Source: Isoetes taiwanensis (taxonomy: Eukaryota; Streptophyta; Lycopodiopsida; Isoetales; Isoetaceae). Taken from it: a stretch of 64,000 bases of DNA. The position numbers and the translations under genes are program-made. The stretch spans positions 2,492,561 to 2,556,560 of the forward strand of contig JAJEKV010000092.1 of assembly GCA_021234155.1 (NCBI GenBank), given 5' to 3'. Under the pieces are notes generated by a model, which did no database searches, had not been told where the DNA came from, and saw nothing but the letters and a program-made list of their open reading frames with translations. This document shows positions 1 through 11,520 of this stretch, piece by piece. Within the stretch, counting starts at the first letter, position 1. Every line of letters begins with the position of its first letter.

Positions 1-870
1 ACCAAATCCAACAGACCCTCAGCTCTTACACTTTGACCCTTTGGAAAAGTTTTCCGTCTTTGTTTGCCAAATACACAGGCTTCACAAAATTGTAACTTTC
101 CATGCAAATGAAGGTCCAGTCCGGCCACTAACTGTCTTCTCTTCATCTCCTTAAGAGCTTGAGCATTAAAGTGTGCTAGTCTGTTATGCCATATTTCCAA
201 TTTTGGATCTCCATCCTGTGCTATCAGCATTAAATCTGAAACAGGCTGTTGCAGAATTACACGGGCATTCAAGCGGTACAGTGAAGCATGCCTTACACCA
301 GATGCCACTACTCTCATCTCTCTTGATAATATTTGACATCCCCCACGCTTAAACCACACTGTATACTCCAGATCCGCTAATGCCCCTACTGATAACAGAG
401 TATGAGCAATCCCGGGAACATAACAGACTTTGTGTATTGTCTTGGTGCTGCCATTCTCAAGAGAAACTAGAATGCTTCCTACTCCCAAGATCACCTTTCC
501 AGAATTATCTCCAAGTATCACCCTCCTGGACCCACTGATCGGTTGTATCTTTTGGAAAAATTCCTGCTTTGGACACATGTGCTGTGTGGCGCCTGAATCT
601 ATCCATATAACTGCCTGATCATCATCTGGAAAACTGTGATTGCTGATGCGAGCCATGAAGCCTCTTTCCTCCTCTCTTTCTGCTGCAAATGCCTTCTCCT
701 TTCCTCTTGCAAGGCGTCTTTGGGCATTGGCGTGCAAAATGGCCTTGTTGCTTGCAAATGTTACAAGCACCTTTCCTCTTGCCAAACCGAGAAGAAGATT
801 TCTTGGTAAACTTCTTATTTGAAGTACCCTTGTTCAACTGCTGCTGCTGCTGACTGTTATTTCCTTCCAC
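1..870 (-). pseudogene. copia zinc knuckle, protease and pre-integrase, frameshifted
   Basis: From 870 downward the frame shows a Gln-rich stretch, a basic segment and a perfect CX2CX4HX4C knuckle (CNICKQQGHFARQC). Near 710-720 the sense frame shifts, and continues through KEKAFAAERE to WIDSGATQHMCPK, the aspartic protease active site, around 555-610. Below that come the LLSVGAL-like and WHNRLAHFN segments of the gag-pre-integrase domain and a CxxC pair, then the window ends. The polyprotein would cleave itself and begin integrase here. The copy is non-functional because of the frameshifts. Confidence 0.85.
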
Positions 871-934
871 CTTGCCTCTGTCCTGTTTTGCAAACTGCTT
901 AGAACCTTGAGAAAAAAGCCCGACCCGGTGAACA

Positions 935-1534
935 TCATCGCTTGAAAGCGTCTCCCCACGCCTTTAGCTTTCTCTCTTCTTCCAGCAAAGATGCAATAAT
1001 CTGATCAAGGCTAAGTCCCTGCACAATCTGTAATGTGGTGACTACATTACTGTACGACTGTGGAAGACTGTTAAATAACACAGCCTTAGCATCCTCTTCA
1101 TCTACTTTGGCATTAATTCCGGCCAATTGGTGAAGCACAGACCGCATCTTGTTGATATGCTCGGCCAAATTTCCACCATCCTGCATCTCAAGATCAAAGA
1201 GTTGTTTCTTTAGAAGCACCTTAGAATGCTTGGCTTGGGCTCCAAAAATCTGTTCTAAAGTATCCCAGACTTCTTTGGCATTCTTTGAAAAATCTACATG
1301 ATGAATGTGTGCATCACCAAGACCAAGACCGATCATGGCCATAGCCTTCTTATTCTTCAAATGCCATTTCGCCAATTCTGTAGCATCTTCTGGCTTCTTT
1401 TCTGAATCGTCAACTACTCCAAATAGATCCTTCTCTATGAGATGAAATTTCATTTTCACCTGCCATGTATGGAAGTTCTTCCCGTTGAATTTTTTACAAC
1501 ATACTTTCCACCGGAAATTGCTTCCATGCTTCAA
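935..1534 (-). pseudogene. copia gag (UBN2-type) fragment
   Basis: A 199-residue reading frame with the plant copia gag signature: an N-terminal FNGKNFHTWQVKMKFHLIEK segment, then LAKWHLKNKKAMAMI, a VWDTLEQIF stretch and the KLFDLEMQDG-like region followed by INKMRSVLHQLA. This protein forms the virus-like particle and binds element RNA. The frame ends before the CCHC knuckle, which lies in another frame (622-870), so the gag gene carries at least one frameshift. The start is the first ATG of the frame; residues before FNGKNF look atypical, so the native start could differ. Confidence 0.85.
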
Positions 1535-1698
1535 ATCCAGGCCTAAAACTGCAAACGTTTAAAGACACTGATTCTTTTCTTCTTCTTTAACTTCTTTAGT
1601 CTTCGCTGCACCAATTTTTGATTCAGCCGTTGAATTGCCCTTTGAACCCTAAGGGCTTTATGCAAATTTCGTTGGCTGCGACTAGGCTCCATCGACCT

Positions 1699-1710
1699 GC
1701 TCTGATACCA
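1699..1710 (-). promoter_or_regulatory. Primer binding site of the copia element
   Basis: The minus strand reads TGGTATCAGAGC, complementary to the 3' end of plant initiator tRNA-Met, as in most plant LTR elements. It sits between gag and the putative LTR and fixes the element's orientation. Confidence 0.85.
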
Positions 1711-1721
1711 TCTTAAATAAT

Positions 1722-1935
1722 GGATTGATATATTGATAGACAGAAATGCCTCTGCCGTGGCTCACAGATCATGGATTGAATAGAGAACAAAAATGAAAAG
1801 TCTATTCTAATACATCAGTTACGCCTCTTCAGACCAGACGCGCCTATTGGAGATGATGTGGCTGCCATGTCAGAAGTGCTGACTAAGTGCTGATGAGGTG
1901 CTTATTCAGCAGGACTGCCGAACACTTCTTCATCA
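1722..1935 (-). repeat. Putative 5' LTR of the copia element
   Basis: The minus strand begins TGATGAAGAAGTG at 1935 and runs to shortly before the primer binding site. The distal end is clear because the flanking sequence is a different repeat, homologous to 35.15 kb. The proximal end is uncertain: about ten bases separate the last plausible CA from the primer site. The second LTR lies outside the window, so neither LTR identity nor TSD can be checked. Confidence 0.55.
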
Positions 1936-1936
1936 C

Positions 1937-2175
1937 ATACCACTTTTGGAACCCTCAAAGGTACCTATACTGAGTACTTTCTGTTTTTTCTTTCCATTAA
2001 AATCAATCGAAAAATTTTTAATTGAAGATCAATAACACGTCAATCTATACTATTAGAGGATAACAATACTATTAGAGACTAAAATAAATGAATTAGTTAC
2101 TCTCAAACTTATTGTTTATTGCGGCATTTATACAAGTTTCTAGTACCTAGTGCTGGATACTTTTCTAGGTAGTTT
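1937..2175. repeat. About 235-bp dispersed element, copy 1
   Basis: This segment starts ACCACTTTTGGAACC and ends near CTAGTACCTAGTGCTGGA plus about 25 bases. It matches, in the same order, the two halves of a segment at 35.15-35.53 kb. After the LINE fragment inside that second copy is removed, both are about 235 bp. The ends contain partly inverted AAAGTACCTA / TAGGTACTTT motifs, so a small non-autonomous DNA element is possible. The copia LTR abuts its left end. Confidence 0.45.
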
Positions 2176-2227
2176 CGCACTCCCAAAAAAGTTCTTTAGA
2201 TGGTACACCATAGCATTTCACCCATGT

Positions 2228-2425
2228 TTAACATACAGAAATATATCCTCTTTCCTCAAAAAGACAGAGTGCACTATTTTCCAATCCACGCACATCATGA
2301 GCTGTAATTATAGCCTTCCACGAGAAAGCATCTCTTTCAGGCATTCGATAAAAGGTATATAATGCATCTTCAAGAGCATATGATGTAATTATGGTGTTCC
2401 ATGACACTATATTGTGTCCAAGCAT
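2228..2425 (-). pseudogene. PPR protein fragment (PLS class)
   Basis: A minus-strand frame contains NIVSWNTIITSYA, then ALYTFYRMPERDAFSWKAII, then ENSALCLFEE. This is the VSWNxMI ... MPERDxxSW ... AL.LF spacing of PLS-type pentatricopeptide repeats, an organelle RNA-binding family. Only about two motifs survive and no complete gene surrounds them, so it is read as a relic. It runs opposite to the PPR relic at 2.56 kb. Confidence 0.7.
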
Positions 2426-2561
2426 TTTTCAAATGAGTTTCTTGCATCATCAATGAACACATGCTGCAATCAGGATATTCCAGAAGAATAAATTTCTACA
2501 GATTTCATCAAATATTGCTAATCCATCATTTTACAAGTCGCATTTACCATATGCTTAAGTA

Positions 2562-2800
2562 GGGTCTCGAGAAAGACATTCTTGTTGTCAATGCATTAGT
2601 TGACATGCATGCTAAATGTGGCTCATTTGCAGACTCCCAGGATATCTTCGACAAATTATCAGATCGAAACATAAGATCATGAACTTCTTTAATTGCGGGA
2701 TATACTGAGCATGGATTAGGCCATGAAGCATTTGAGTGTTATGCTAGGATGCAAATTGATTGTGTAACGCCAAATATAATCACATATATGTGCTTAAAGA
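2562..2800 (+). pseudogene. PPR protein fragment (PLS class), with stop codon
   Basis: The plus strand reads DILVVNALVDMHAKCGSF, then ADSQDIFDKLSDRN, a stop, then SLIAGYTEHGLGHEAFE and CYARMQ...VTPNIITY. These are clear PLS-type PPR helices (NALVDMYAKCG, MI.GY..HG...A), with an in-frame TGA near 2690. About two motifs remain. The parent would be an organelle RNA-processing factor. Confidence 0.8.
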
Positions 2801-4232
2801 TCCGCCAACTCCAAGGCAGATATATGATGCTCTTGATAAGTTTGCTCTTGTTCCATGTCGAACACTAAAGATCTCTTCAGGCCAATCCTATAAAGTCATA
2901 ATATCAAATACTATATTGTTTTGAAGTAGCAATTTTTATTCATTGTAAAAACATGACTTTGAAGTATGATTTAAGCCACTTCACCTTTCGGCTATGGAGG
3001 GCAACCCTCCGTGCACAGCACCTTGTTTACTTGAGTTTACTTGTTTATTTTGCTTCTATAATATATCAGACCCTATTGGTCTTATTCAAAGCATTATGTT
3101 CTTGACAAAGAACATAGACAAAGAGCTTATGCTAATATATGATCTATATTTTCATGAAGTATTCCTTAACACTAGAGTTGTCCACTGGACCATCTGTAGT
3201 CCATGGACCAAAATTTGTCCATCGTACCTCTGCCACTTAAACCCATATATCTACAGATAAACTTCTCCATTTTGCAATCTACCACCACCTTTTGAATCTT
3301 CACTTGATTCTTTATAATCTAAAAAATTTTTATGACCAATGGATTCACCCATATCTTGTGGTAATTGTCCAAACCTCATACAATTTAGCAGTTTTCGTAC
3401 TAGTCCAGAATTGCATTCTTCATATTTTCTAGCACAAAGGGGTCCAAACCTTGCTAAAATCAAAAGCAAATGATTTTTTAGGATAAAACATATTGATTTG
3501 TATGCTCCCAAGTTTTTTCACTATTATATGACATTAGATGAAGTCGCCATACCCAATTTTGCTCAAAAGAGCTGTTTGAAGGTATGAATTATTTCTCTCT
3601 TACTATTATAAGTTTTGGCCTAATTCTTATGGTCATAAGTTGTTGACTCTAAGAGCTATAGTTCGATGTTTTTTTGAAGCATTCATAAGTTCTAATGATT
3701 TCAATATTGACTAAAGAATCTCTTATATAGAATTCAGGACAAAAATAAATCTAAAATGATTTAATAAAACTCGTATATCACCTTTAAAAGGGTATTAAAA
3801 GATGCACATTTTTTAGTCCCCCATGTACTCTTTGTATTCTTTTGAGTAATAAAGGTCCACGTTCATCAAAAATTAAAAGATGCACGCTATGCACTACACT
3901 TATATCTACGTAGATTATAATTTTATCAACCTATATGTAGTAGTTAATCATGCATTCTCTACATTTGGTTGTGTTTGTTACTACACCAATTGGAGTTTAA
4001 GTATGCTAATTGTACATATAGTTCATCTTTTAGCAAATGCTATATTTTTTATGCATGCAAGACTTCATTGGCAATATAGATCTAAAATTTGATGTGAAAG
4101 TGACATAGTAGTTGCAAGATTTAAATATAAATATCCAGGGACCATTAATGGTCAATACTTAGACTTGTCAAAATTTGAATCATTTAATCAAGATAACACT
4201 CTTTTTCAACTCATATATCTATCTAACATATA
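2801..4232. other. AT-rich intergenic DNA, no gene seen
   Basis: Short open frames here show no recognisable domain. A stretch near 3170-3210 (CTTAACACTAGAGTTGTC, followed by a TTGTCCAT motif) is found as reverse complement near 11.77-11.80 kb, suggesting an old dispersed repeat. Around 3820-3865 a segment ending in GAGTAATAAAGGTCCACG looks like the 3' end of a retroelement transcript but cannot be assigned. Confidence 0.5.
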
Positions 4233-5334
4233 TATGTTCTTATGTTTGTCCTCTTGATCCGACCGTCCGTTCAAGATCCGACGGCTCACGTGGCTTTGGG
4301 ACGTATCCTACGGCCCAGGTGGCTTGGGAGTTTGTGTATAGACATATGTAAGCGATCCTACGGTCCAGGTTGATCTGATCCTGACCGTCGATCCGAGATC
4401 CTACGGCTCAGGTGACTTGGCACACATCCTACGGTGCACATGGCTTTGGGAATTATATGCAATAGATCCTACGGCCCAGGTTGCTTTTATATGGTGAGAT
4501 CTTGATCGTTGATTGAGTTTAAGATCCTACGGCTCATATTAAATGCTCGTCCCTTAAGGAAAGGCTTTTAAAATATTTTATGTTATTAGGGGATTTGAAC
4601 CCTGGACCTCAACCCCCTAAACCCCCCACTCTAACCACTAGACCAAGCATTAGTTCTATGAATAATTTATGTTTTAAATATACTTAAGGGTAATATTCTA
4701 ATTAAGATAAAATAGAATATAACATTCTAGATAGTTCAAGAAAGTTCTAGAATGTTTTGGAGGATCTGGAAAGTTCTGAAATCTTCTAGAATGTTGAAGA
4801 ATTAAAGGGGATATAAGGAAATTTCATAAATTGTAAGAGAATGTAGGAAAATATTTACAAGTTTGACGGAATCGCTTAAAAACTAGATGAATCTAAGGGG
4901 ATCTTCATAATATCTAAGGGAATCTAAGAAAATCTTGATGAAATCTTAGAGTTTTTTTTTTTAAGATTTTGCAAAGAGCCACGATAGAATGTTCTAAAAT
5001 GTTTCATAATAAAGGTGTACAATATAAATCTTGAAAAAAAAAAGTTCTAGATGCTCAGGGCAAGCGCCTCAGTCTAAAAATAGAAAGTGTTTTAGAGATG
5101 TTGCACAGATCCAAAATAGATTATTTTGGAAGGTTCTAAATGCTCGTGGGTAAGCACCTCAATCAAAATTGAAAATTCTGAGAGAATCTAGGGGAATCTT
5201 CATGAATGCTAAATATAGTACATAGAATGTTGAAGAATATAGAGGAATCACAAGAGAATCTCAGTAGAATCATTGGTTATCTAGAGCACGACAAGGCCTT
5301 GCCCCATGAGAACATGCTAAAACTCGAATATGTT
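4233..5334 (+). repeat. Tandem repeat unit, copy 1
   Basis: The unit starts TTCTTATGTTTGT, contains several degenerate copies of a GATCCTACGGCTCA-centred motif (about 4250-4530), a tRNA-like segment on the minus strand (4545-4660), and then hundreds of bases of degenerate TCTAGAATGTTC / GAATCTAAGGGAATC repeats. The same order recurs from 5335, so this is a roughly 1.1-1.35 kb tandem unit. Confidence 0.75.
4545..4665 (-). repeat. tRNA-like (SINE-type) segment, copy 1
   Basis: On the minus strand the segment reads TGGTCTAGTGGTTAGAG (A-box-like), then a G-rich stretch, then GGGTTCAAATCC (B-box), spaced as in a tRNA gene. The loops do not fold as a proper tRNA and a second copy exists 1.25 kb downstream. 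A tRNA-derived SINE head or tRNA pseudogene carried inside the tandem unit is the best reading. Confidence 0.55.
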
Positions 5335-6690
5335 CTTATGTTTGTAACGCTCAATCCGACCGTTGATCCGAGATCCTACGGCTCACGTGGCTTTGGGATG
5401 TTTGGTACGGTGCATATATGTTTGTCGCGCTCAATCTGACCGTTGATCCGAGATCCTACGGCTCACGTGATTTTGGGAGGTTTAGTACGGTGCATATATG
5501 TTTGATTTGATCCTGACCGTTGATCCGAGATCCTACGGCTCACGTTGGTTTGGGGCAGATTCTACGGTGCACATGGCTTTGGGAATTCTATGTAATCGAT
5601 CTAACGGCCCAAGTTGCTCTTGATCCTGATCGTCGATCCGAGATCCTACGGCTCAGGTGGCTTGGCACATATCCTACGGTCCACATGGCTTTGGGAATTA
5701 TATGTAATAGATCTTACGGCTCATATTGCTTTTATATGATGAGATCTTGATCGTTGATCGAGTCTAAGATCCTAAGGCTCATGTTGAATGCTCGTCCCTT
5801 AAGGAAAGGCTTTTAAAATTTTTTATGTTATGAATTCAAACCCTGGTCCTCAACCCCCTAAACCCCCCACTCTAACCACTAGACCAAGCATTAATTCCAT
5901 GAAGAATTTATGTTTCAAATATACTTAAGGGTAATGTTCCCATTAAGATAAAATAGACTATAACATTCTAACTAGTTCAAGAAAGTTCTAGAATGTTCTG
6001 GAAGGCTCTAGAAAGTTCTAAAATCTTATAGAAAGTTCTAGAACATAAGAGAATCTAGGGGGGATGTAAGAAAATTCTTCCAGAAAGTTCCAAATTGTTC
6101 TAATAAGTTTTAGAATGTTCTAGAATGTAGGGGAATCTACGGGAATGTAAGGAAACCTAGGGAAATACTTCCAGAAAGTTCTAGAATATATTGAAAGTCT
6201 TAGAATGTTCCAGAAAGTCCTAGAATGTTCTAAAAAGTTATAGAACGTAAAGGAATCCAGAAGAATCTAATAGAATTTAAGAAAATCTTATAAAATGTAA
6301 GAGAATCTAGGAAAATATTTATAAGCCTAAGGGAATCTCTTAAAATCTGGGGGATCTAAAGGAATCTTCATAAAATCTAAGAGAATCTAAGAAAATGTTG
6401 ATGAAATCTTAGAGTATCTAAGCGAATCTTTATAGAATCTCTTTGAATCTAATGTAATGTAAGGGAACCTAGGGCAATCTCATAAAATCTAAATGAATCT
6501 AAGAGAATCTAAGGGGATCTTCATAGAATCTTGGAGAATCTAGGGAAATCTAATGGAATCTTATAAATTTAGAGAAATGCTCAGAACCCTCTAACAGAAC
6601 CTTGGTAGAATCTTAGAGAATCTATGAATTTAGAGTATTCTCAAGAGATTCTTTTACAAGAACTTGCACGTAAGAACATGCTAAAACTCG
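5335..6690 (+). repeat. Tandem repeat unit, copy 2
   Basis: Same order of modules as copy 1, with extra GATCCTACGGCTCA motifs (5340-5790) and a longer field of GAATCTAAGGGAATCT-type repeats (5940-6660). Both copies end in a shared ACATGCTAAAACTCGAA motif (near 5311 and 6672), which marks the unit boundary. Confidence 0.75.
5790..5910 (-). repeat. tRNA-like (SINE-type) segment, copy 2
   Basis: Repeat of the tRNA-like segment at 4.55-4.66 kb, with the same A-box-like run and a B-box altered to GGGTTTGAATTC. It was duplicated with the enclosing tandem unit, not inserted independently, because flanking sequence is also shared. Confidence 0.5.
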
Positions 6691-6951
6691 AACATGCACC
6701 GTAGGACGCATTAAATTTCTTTATAATAATACATGTGCATAGAGGTTCTTGATGTCATATATTGCAAAAAACACAAAGAACCCTACTTTTCTCTTGCTAT
6801 CATAAACGTATTCTATGTTTGCTGCCAGAAGTATTGTAGGTAAGTATGATAATAGTGTATGTAGATCATTTTTCATGATGAGCTATATTTTTTATATGGA
6901 TGCAAACCTTCCTTGGTAATATAGATCTCTAATTTCATGTTAAAATAATCA

Positions 6952-8020
6952 TTGGTTCGCAGAAGACAGAAAACAGTTTTGACCCTGTCATGTTTGATGA
7001 ACCCTATCTTCCTTCTCATATCTTGGAATGAGGCGCACGAGCTAAGAGAAGCTACAATCCAACAGGGGAAAGGACTCCATGCCAATGCACACGAGGCCTT
7101 GCAAAATTGTGTATCCGAGTTGGAGCGGCAGAAACAATTCCAGCAGGAGCTGAGCTCTCGGCTTCAGAAGGCGGAGGCAATCTCAGGCACCTCAGCTGCC
7201 ATCCATGCTCAAGCACCCATGCGAAGTCAGTCTAGGCAGGCACCACGATGCCCTACTTCACCATTCCCTCCACGCCAACAGGACCCTCCTAATCATGGAC
7301 ATCGGACAGCGCCTTCAACTCACAGACAGCAGCCGGTACATGCTGTCCTAGCAAACGTTGATCCACGTAAGCTTAGTGAATGCAGACGGAGAGGTCATAA
7401 TTTGGTGATCTGTGGCCTGCCGGAAGAAGAGGGAGAGAATCTCATTCACCGACTCCAGATGCAGATCATCAATCGTATGACATTGCCTGGGCCTGTACAC
7501 ATTGCTCGAGCCAGCCGTCATGGTGCTCGACGTTCTGTCTACAACCGTATTGTCATATTCACGATGAGAATATATGCAAGTACGGGATGCCATACTGCGC
7601 CAGGGCAAGCAATTGAAGGGAACATCCTTGTATGTGGACCGAGACCTCACCCCAGCGCAACAAGAGTCCCGCAGGCGTGAGCTCACCAAGGTTCGAGGCA
7701 TCCGCTGTCAAGGAGGAGCTGCGGGACTAGTTCGAGGCAAGATGCAAATTTTCCGCTCACCGAATGTTGCTGCAGACCCTCCGGGCCATTCAGCTGCAGC
7801 ACCCACCTCCTCTGATCATGCTCCTCCACCGTCTGCTCCAGCCCCATGCCCTGCTGCCACTGCCACTACTCCTCAGTCATATGCCACCCCAACTCCTACT
7901 GCTTCTCACTCTGCCCCAACCCCTACTGCTTCTCACTCTGTCCACATGACTCAGTCTGCTACCGCTTCCCACTCTTCCCCCACAACTCAATATGCACATG
8001 CCTCTGCTGCTAACAAATAG
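6952..8020 (+). pseudogene. LINE 1 ORF1, RRM-type nucleic-acid chaperone, frameshifted
   Basis: An N-terminal coiled-coil-like stretch (ELERQKQFQQELSSRLQKAE) and a Pro/Arg-rich linker precede RGHNLVICGLPEEEGEN, the RRM-like core known from L1-type ORF1 proteins. The frame then shifts near 7565, and continues with VRDAILRQGKQLKGTSLYVD and RDLTPAQQESRRREL, the C-terminal domain that follows the RRM. The tail (7780-8010) is a low-complexity Pro/Ala/Thr/Ser stretch. The stop at 8018-8020 lies three bases before the ORF2 ATG, a normal LINE arrangement. The product would coat LINE RNA. Confidence 0.75.
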
Positions 8021-8023
8021 GGA

Positions 8024-11000
8024 ATGTGCCTTCAGGTGGTCTCCTGGAATTGTCGAGGTTTCCCATGGCAGAAGGGGGATAGTCTCAACTCTGTTGCTGC
8101 AGGTATGGATCTCATCTTCCTCATGGAGACATGGGAGCACGCAGGACACAGGCTACCTGATCTTTTAGGCTATCAACATTTCTCAGTCTTCAATAGCTGC
8201 ACAGGCAAGAGGGGACATGGAGGGGTTGCCTGTTATTACCGGGAGTCTTTGGCACAGTCGGTCTTCCTGCACAAGATTGACAGACACAACCGGTACTTGT
8301 GGGTGCTGGTGTAATTGTAGTGGCAACCCTCTCTTCTTGGTCGCTTGCTACTTTCCACATGCGAGAAAGCAATTTTTTACCATGCCCTTTCGGATGTGGA
8401 TGGCTAGCTCCATATGTCGATCTATATGATGACATACAGCAACATAGACAGTTGGGTAGTGTGATACTCCTTGGGGACTTCAATGCACGGACAGGAGTAG
8501 AGCAGCCCATGAGACTTGATCCTTTGGCTCATGATGTGTTACAGCTGCGCCCCGCGGAGGCGGCTTGGCCACGAACATCAGATGATAGTCAGGTCACGCG
8601 CTTTGGCAGGCAGTTGCTTCTACTATGTGGTGTCTTTGACTTGGTAATTTGTAATGGCCTGGCACAGTGGCCTTCCTCCTGTAAGTGCACCTGCAGACAA
8701 GAGAATCAGGGTGGAGGATCTAGTGTGGTGGACTATCTATTAGTCGCTGAGCAAGATGTACATTTGATCAACCACTTTCGGGTAGGCACAGACAGTAGAG
8801 ATGAGGAGACAGACTCAGATCACCTTCCACTCTACTGCAGGTTGGCTTGGCGGTGCTGCTAGAACCCCTTCTCGGCAACTCCTTGTATACCTCGCTTGCG
8901 ATTGGATTATGAGCGAGGCAAAGGATTATCTTTGATATGCTCATAAATGACCTTTCGGGAATTTTTTGCAGGCCCCCACGCTAGAGCAGCAAACGGGTCA
9001 GCTGATTGAGCTCCTTGGTACTGTTGCAGAAAGATGTTTTGGGATAGCATGCCCGAGAGGTATCACGGGATCGCAACATTCCCCGAATCGGTGGTTTGAT
9101 CTTTGAGTGTAAGGAATACAAATGCCGGCTCTCGCCGGATCCACGATCCGCAATGCGCCCACATGCCACCACACATGATCGTGCTTTCTTGAAGGCAAAA
9201 GAAATCTCGAAGACATTATTGCGTCATCAAAGGGAAATGTTTTCCATGTTGAAAAGCCATCCTAGAATCTTTTGGCGCAAAAGGTTCTTGAGAAAGCCAG
9301 CCCAGCCTACGGGGAACATCACTAATGAGCAGTGGGAACAATACCTGCAGCAACTCTATGATCCTCAAGGGACACGAGCACTCATACCCCCACAGAATGG
9401 TCCGACATTAGAAATCACAGAGGATGATGTTACCCAGGGTCTGCAGCGTTTGGCCAATGGGAAAGCAACGGACCTGGATGGTATGCAGGCAGAGTTGCTC
9501 AAGTGGGCAGGGGAGCCTATGGTACCAGTCCTAACCACTATGTTCAACAGAGCGCTGCAGGAAGGATTCCCCCAGCAGTGGACCACAAGCAGAGTTGTCC
9601 CCATTTACAAGGCAGGAGATCCACATAGTCCAACCAATTACCGAACAATCATGGTCAGTTCGGTGTTTGCCAAACTGCTAGCTGGCATTATTGAGCAACA
9701 GTTGACCAGGTGGGCAGAAGCAACAGGTGTGCGAGCTCTCACACAAGCAGGGTTCAGACCCCGGCATTCAACCATTGATCATATCTTCACATTGAGGACT
9801 TTGGTTGAGGATAGCAGAAACCGTCGGCGGGACCTGTATTGTTGCTTTGTTGACTTTGCGAAGGCTTTTGACACCGTGCCTCGGGAAAAGTTATGGGAAA
9901 GATTGCGGCAACTAGAGGTTCCTGTGGATATGCAAAATGCAAGATATCACGAGGTTATGCGAGAGTTGTACGGGCGGATGCGGATGCCGGGACAACCATT
10001 CACTAGCGAATATTGGGGTCCGCCAGGATGTCCTCTTTCCCCAACATTGTTTGGTGCGTACATTGACCCGGTTGGAACCTTTGGCTCATGGACAATGGGG
10101 GTGGCGGGACCCAACTTTTGCATCAAGTCATCGGACAACTCATCTATGCAGACGATGTTGACCTCTTAGCTCACACTCGGAGGATATGCGGTCTCACTTA
10201 GATGCTCGGATACATTCTCGCCGGAACCCACGGACATGAGCGTCAATCGGCCAAGACCAAGGTGGTCCTAATCTCATCCTCGCGCCATCCAAGGCCCCAT
10301 TCATTCATTTATCGAGGGCAACAAGTGGAGGTGACACCCACCTACAAGTATCGGGAGTGGAGTTTCCTTCTACACTATCTTTGGGACACTTCCATAAGAT
10401 TGCGTGTAGCAAAGCGGCCGGAAAGCACTCTATGCAATGCGAGAACAATAATAACCACGAGCGTAACTATATGATTGGGGCATCGGGCACATTTGTTCAG
10501 GGTATTGGTAGAGCCCGTTCTTTTGTACGGAGTTGAAGTCTGGGGCCCAGTGGTGTCCCTTGCTACTTGGAGCGACTTAGAACAGGTGCAGAAGGCCTTC
10601 TTAGCACGGGCACTCGGAGTGAAATCCACGGTCCCATATCAAATTTTGTTGCAGGAGACAGGTTTCCTGCCACTTCAGCGAGCGGCCCTTGATAGACACA
10701 TCGTCTATTTCCAGAAGGTGGTAAATATGGATGATGATCGTCTACCGCACTTGGCTTATGCAGTGGCAATGGGACCACAACGACTCAAGAATTGTTGGAA
10801 GGATAAAAGAGTGCAGTGGCTAACTAGATGGAATGTCCAGGAGCACATGTGCATTTAGGTAGAAACCGAGGCAGATCGTGACAGCCTGAGATGTTACCTT
10901 GATGCTTGTTTCTCCACCAAGCTTTGGGATTCCAGGGCTCTGGAGCAAGTCAAAACAGCACATTACAAGCAGCACATAAATCCCATATTAGAACGAGGCC

Positions 11001-11330
11001 CACAGCGCTACCTACGTTCACATCTGCCCATGAAAAAGCGCAGGCATATCACCTCCATTCGCACAGGTGCCCACCATCTCCGGATTGAGACAGGTCGATG
11101 GATTGGGGAGCCACGTCGGATAGGGTTTGTCGTCTTTGCCGGGCGAGGCTGTTGAGGATGAGTGTCACACTTTCCGAGCTGCCCAAAGATATGATCGGTC
11201 GGACACGCTATCCTCGGTTGATTAGACCCGATGAGCCGCTACACATGATACTCGCGCGACCCGGTGCGCTCACTTTCGGATCATACATTCGGGAAGTCTT
11301 GGACTTGAGGGCTCGGATATGCCCCTGATC
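8024..11330 (+). pseudogene. LINE 1 ORF2: endonuclease and reverse transcriptase, frameshifted
   Basis: The endonuclease starts QVVSWNCRGF and DLIFLMETW, shifts frame near 8300, and continues to VILLGDFNARTG and TDSDHLPLY, the catalytic motifs of APE-type endonucleases. RT follows: NYRTIMVSSVFAKLLAG, QAGFRPRHSTIDHIFTLR, CCFVDFAKAFDTVPR, and after another frameshift QLIYADDVDLLAHTR, the catalytic box, near 10140. The C-terminal region includes LVEPVLLYGVEVWGP and a SIRTGAHHLRIETGRW segment with a CxxC. The protein would nick target DNA and prime reverse transcription there. At least four frameshifts are visible. Confidence 0.85.
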
Positions 11331-11374
11331 AACCATTTAATTGATGTCGGCTGATCTTATTGTCGCCACGGTTT

Positions 11375-11515
11375 CCCTCGAAAACCCTTCCGGTGAGGGG
11401 TTTTAATTGAGGCGATAATGTATTTACATTGCGCTTTTGTATTGGGTCCCATAGGCCGATTGGTCTCCGTGGACGATAAAAACAATTCTATTCTATTCTC
11501 TAACTTGCATAGAAA
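11375..11515 (+). repeat. LINE 1 3' end with stem-loop and simple tail
   Basis: The conserved LINE end in this window has CCCTCGAAAACCCTTC, a GGGGTTTT return arm, then TTGGGTCCCATAGGCCGATTGG and GTCTCCGTGGACGATAAA, followed by a (TTCTA)-rich tail. This is the reference for recognising 5'-truncated insertions elsewhere. Confidence 0.8.
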
Positions 11516-11520
11516 AATAA

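Larger units (their letters stand above)
1..1735 (-). mobile_element. Ty1/copia LTR retrotransposon, 5' portion, cut by window edge
   Basis: Reading on the minus strand, the order is a putative LTR, a tRNA-Met primer binding site, gag, a CCHC zinc knuckle, an aspartic protease with the DSGATQHM active site, and a gag-pre-integrase segment (WHNRLAHFN, then CEACVFGKQ). That is the Ty1/copia order. Integrase, RT and RNase H would lie beyond coordinate 1. The copy is decayed: gag, knuckle and protease are in different frames. Family assignment follows domain order and is secure; the lineage within copia is not determined. Confidence 0.9.
6900..11520 (+). mobile_element. LINE 1: nearly full-length APE-type non-LTR retrotransposon, decayed
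   Basis: The order is ORF1 (RRM-like), ORF2 with an apurinic-type endonuclease, reverse transcriptase with a YADD box, a long C-terminal region with a CxxC..H element, then a 3' end containing a UUCG-type stem-loop and a (TTCTA)n-like tail. No LTRs are present. Numerous frameshifts make it non-functional. It is the best template in the window for reading the two shorter LINE copies at 21.6 and 25.0 kb. The precise 5' end is not visible; 6900 is approximate. Confidence 0.9.

Noticed and set aside
4585-4660. Functional tRNA gene on the minus strand
   Set aside because: A- and B-boxes are present but the acceptor stem and anticodon arm do not pair, and the copy is part of a tandem repeat.
4680-6660. 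CRISPR-like array
   Set aside because: Repeats are degenerate, short and without uniform spacers, in a plant nuclear context.
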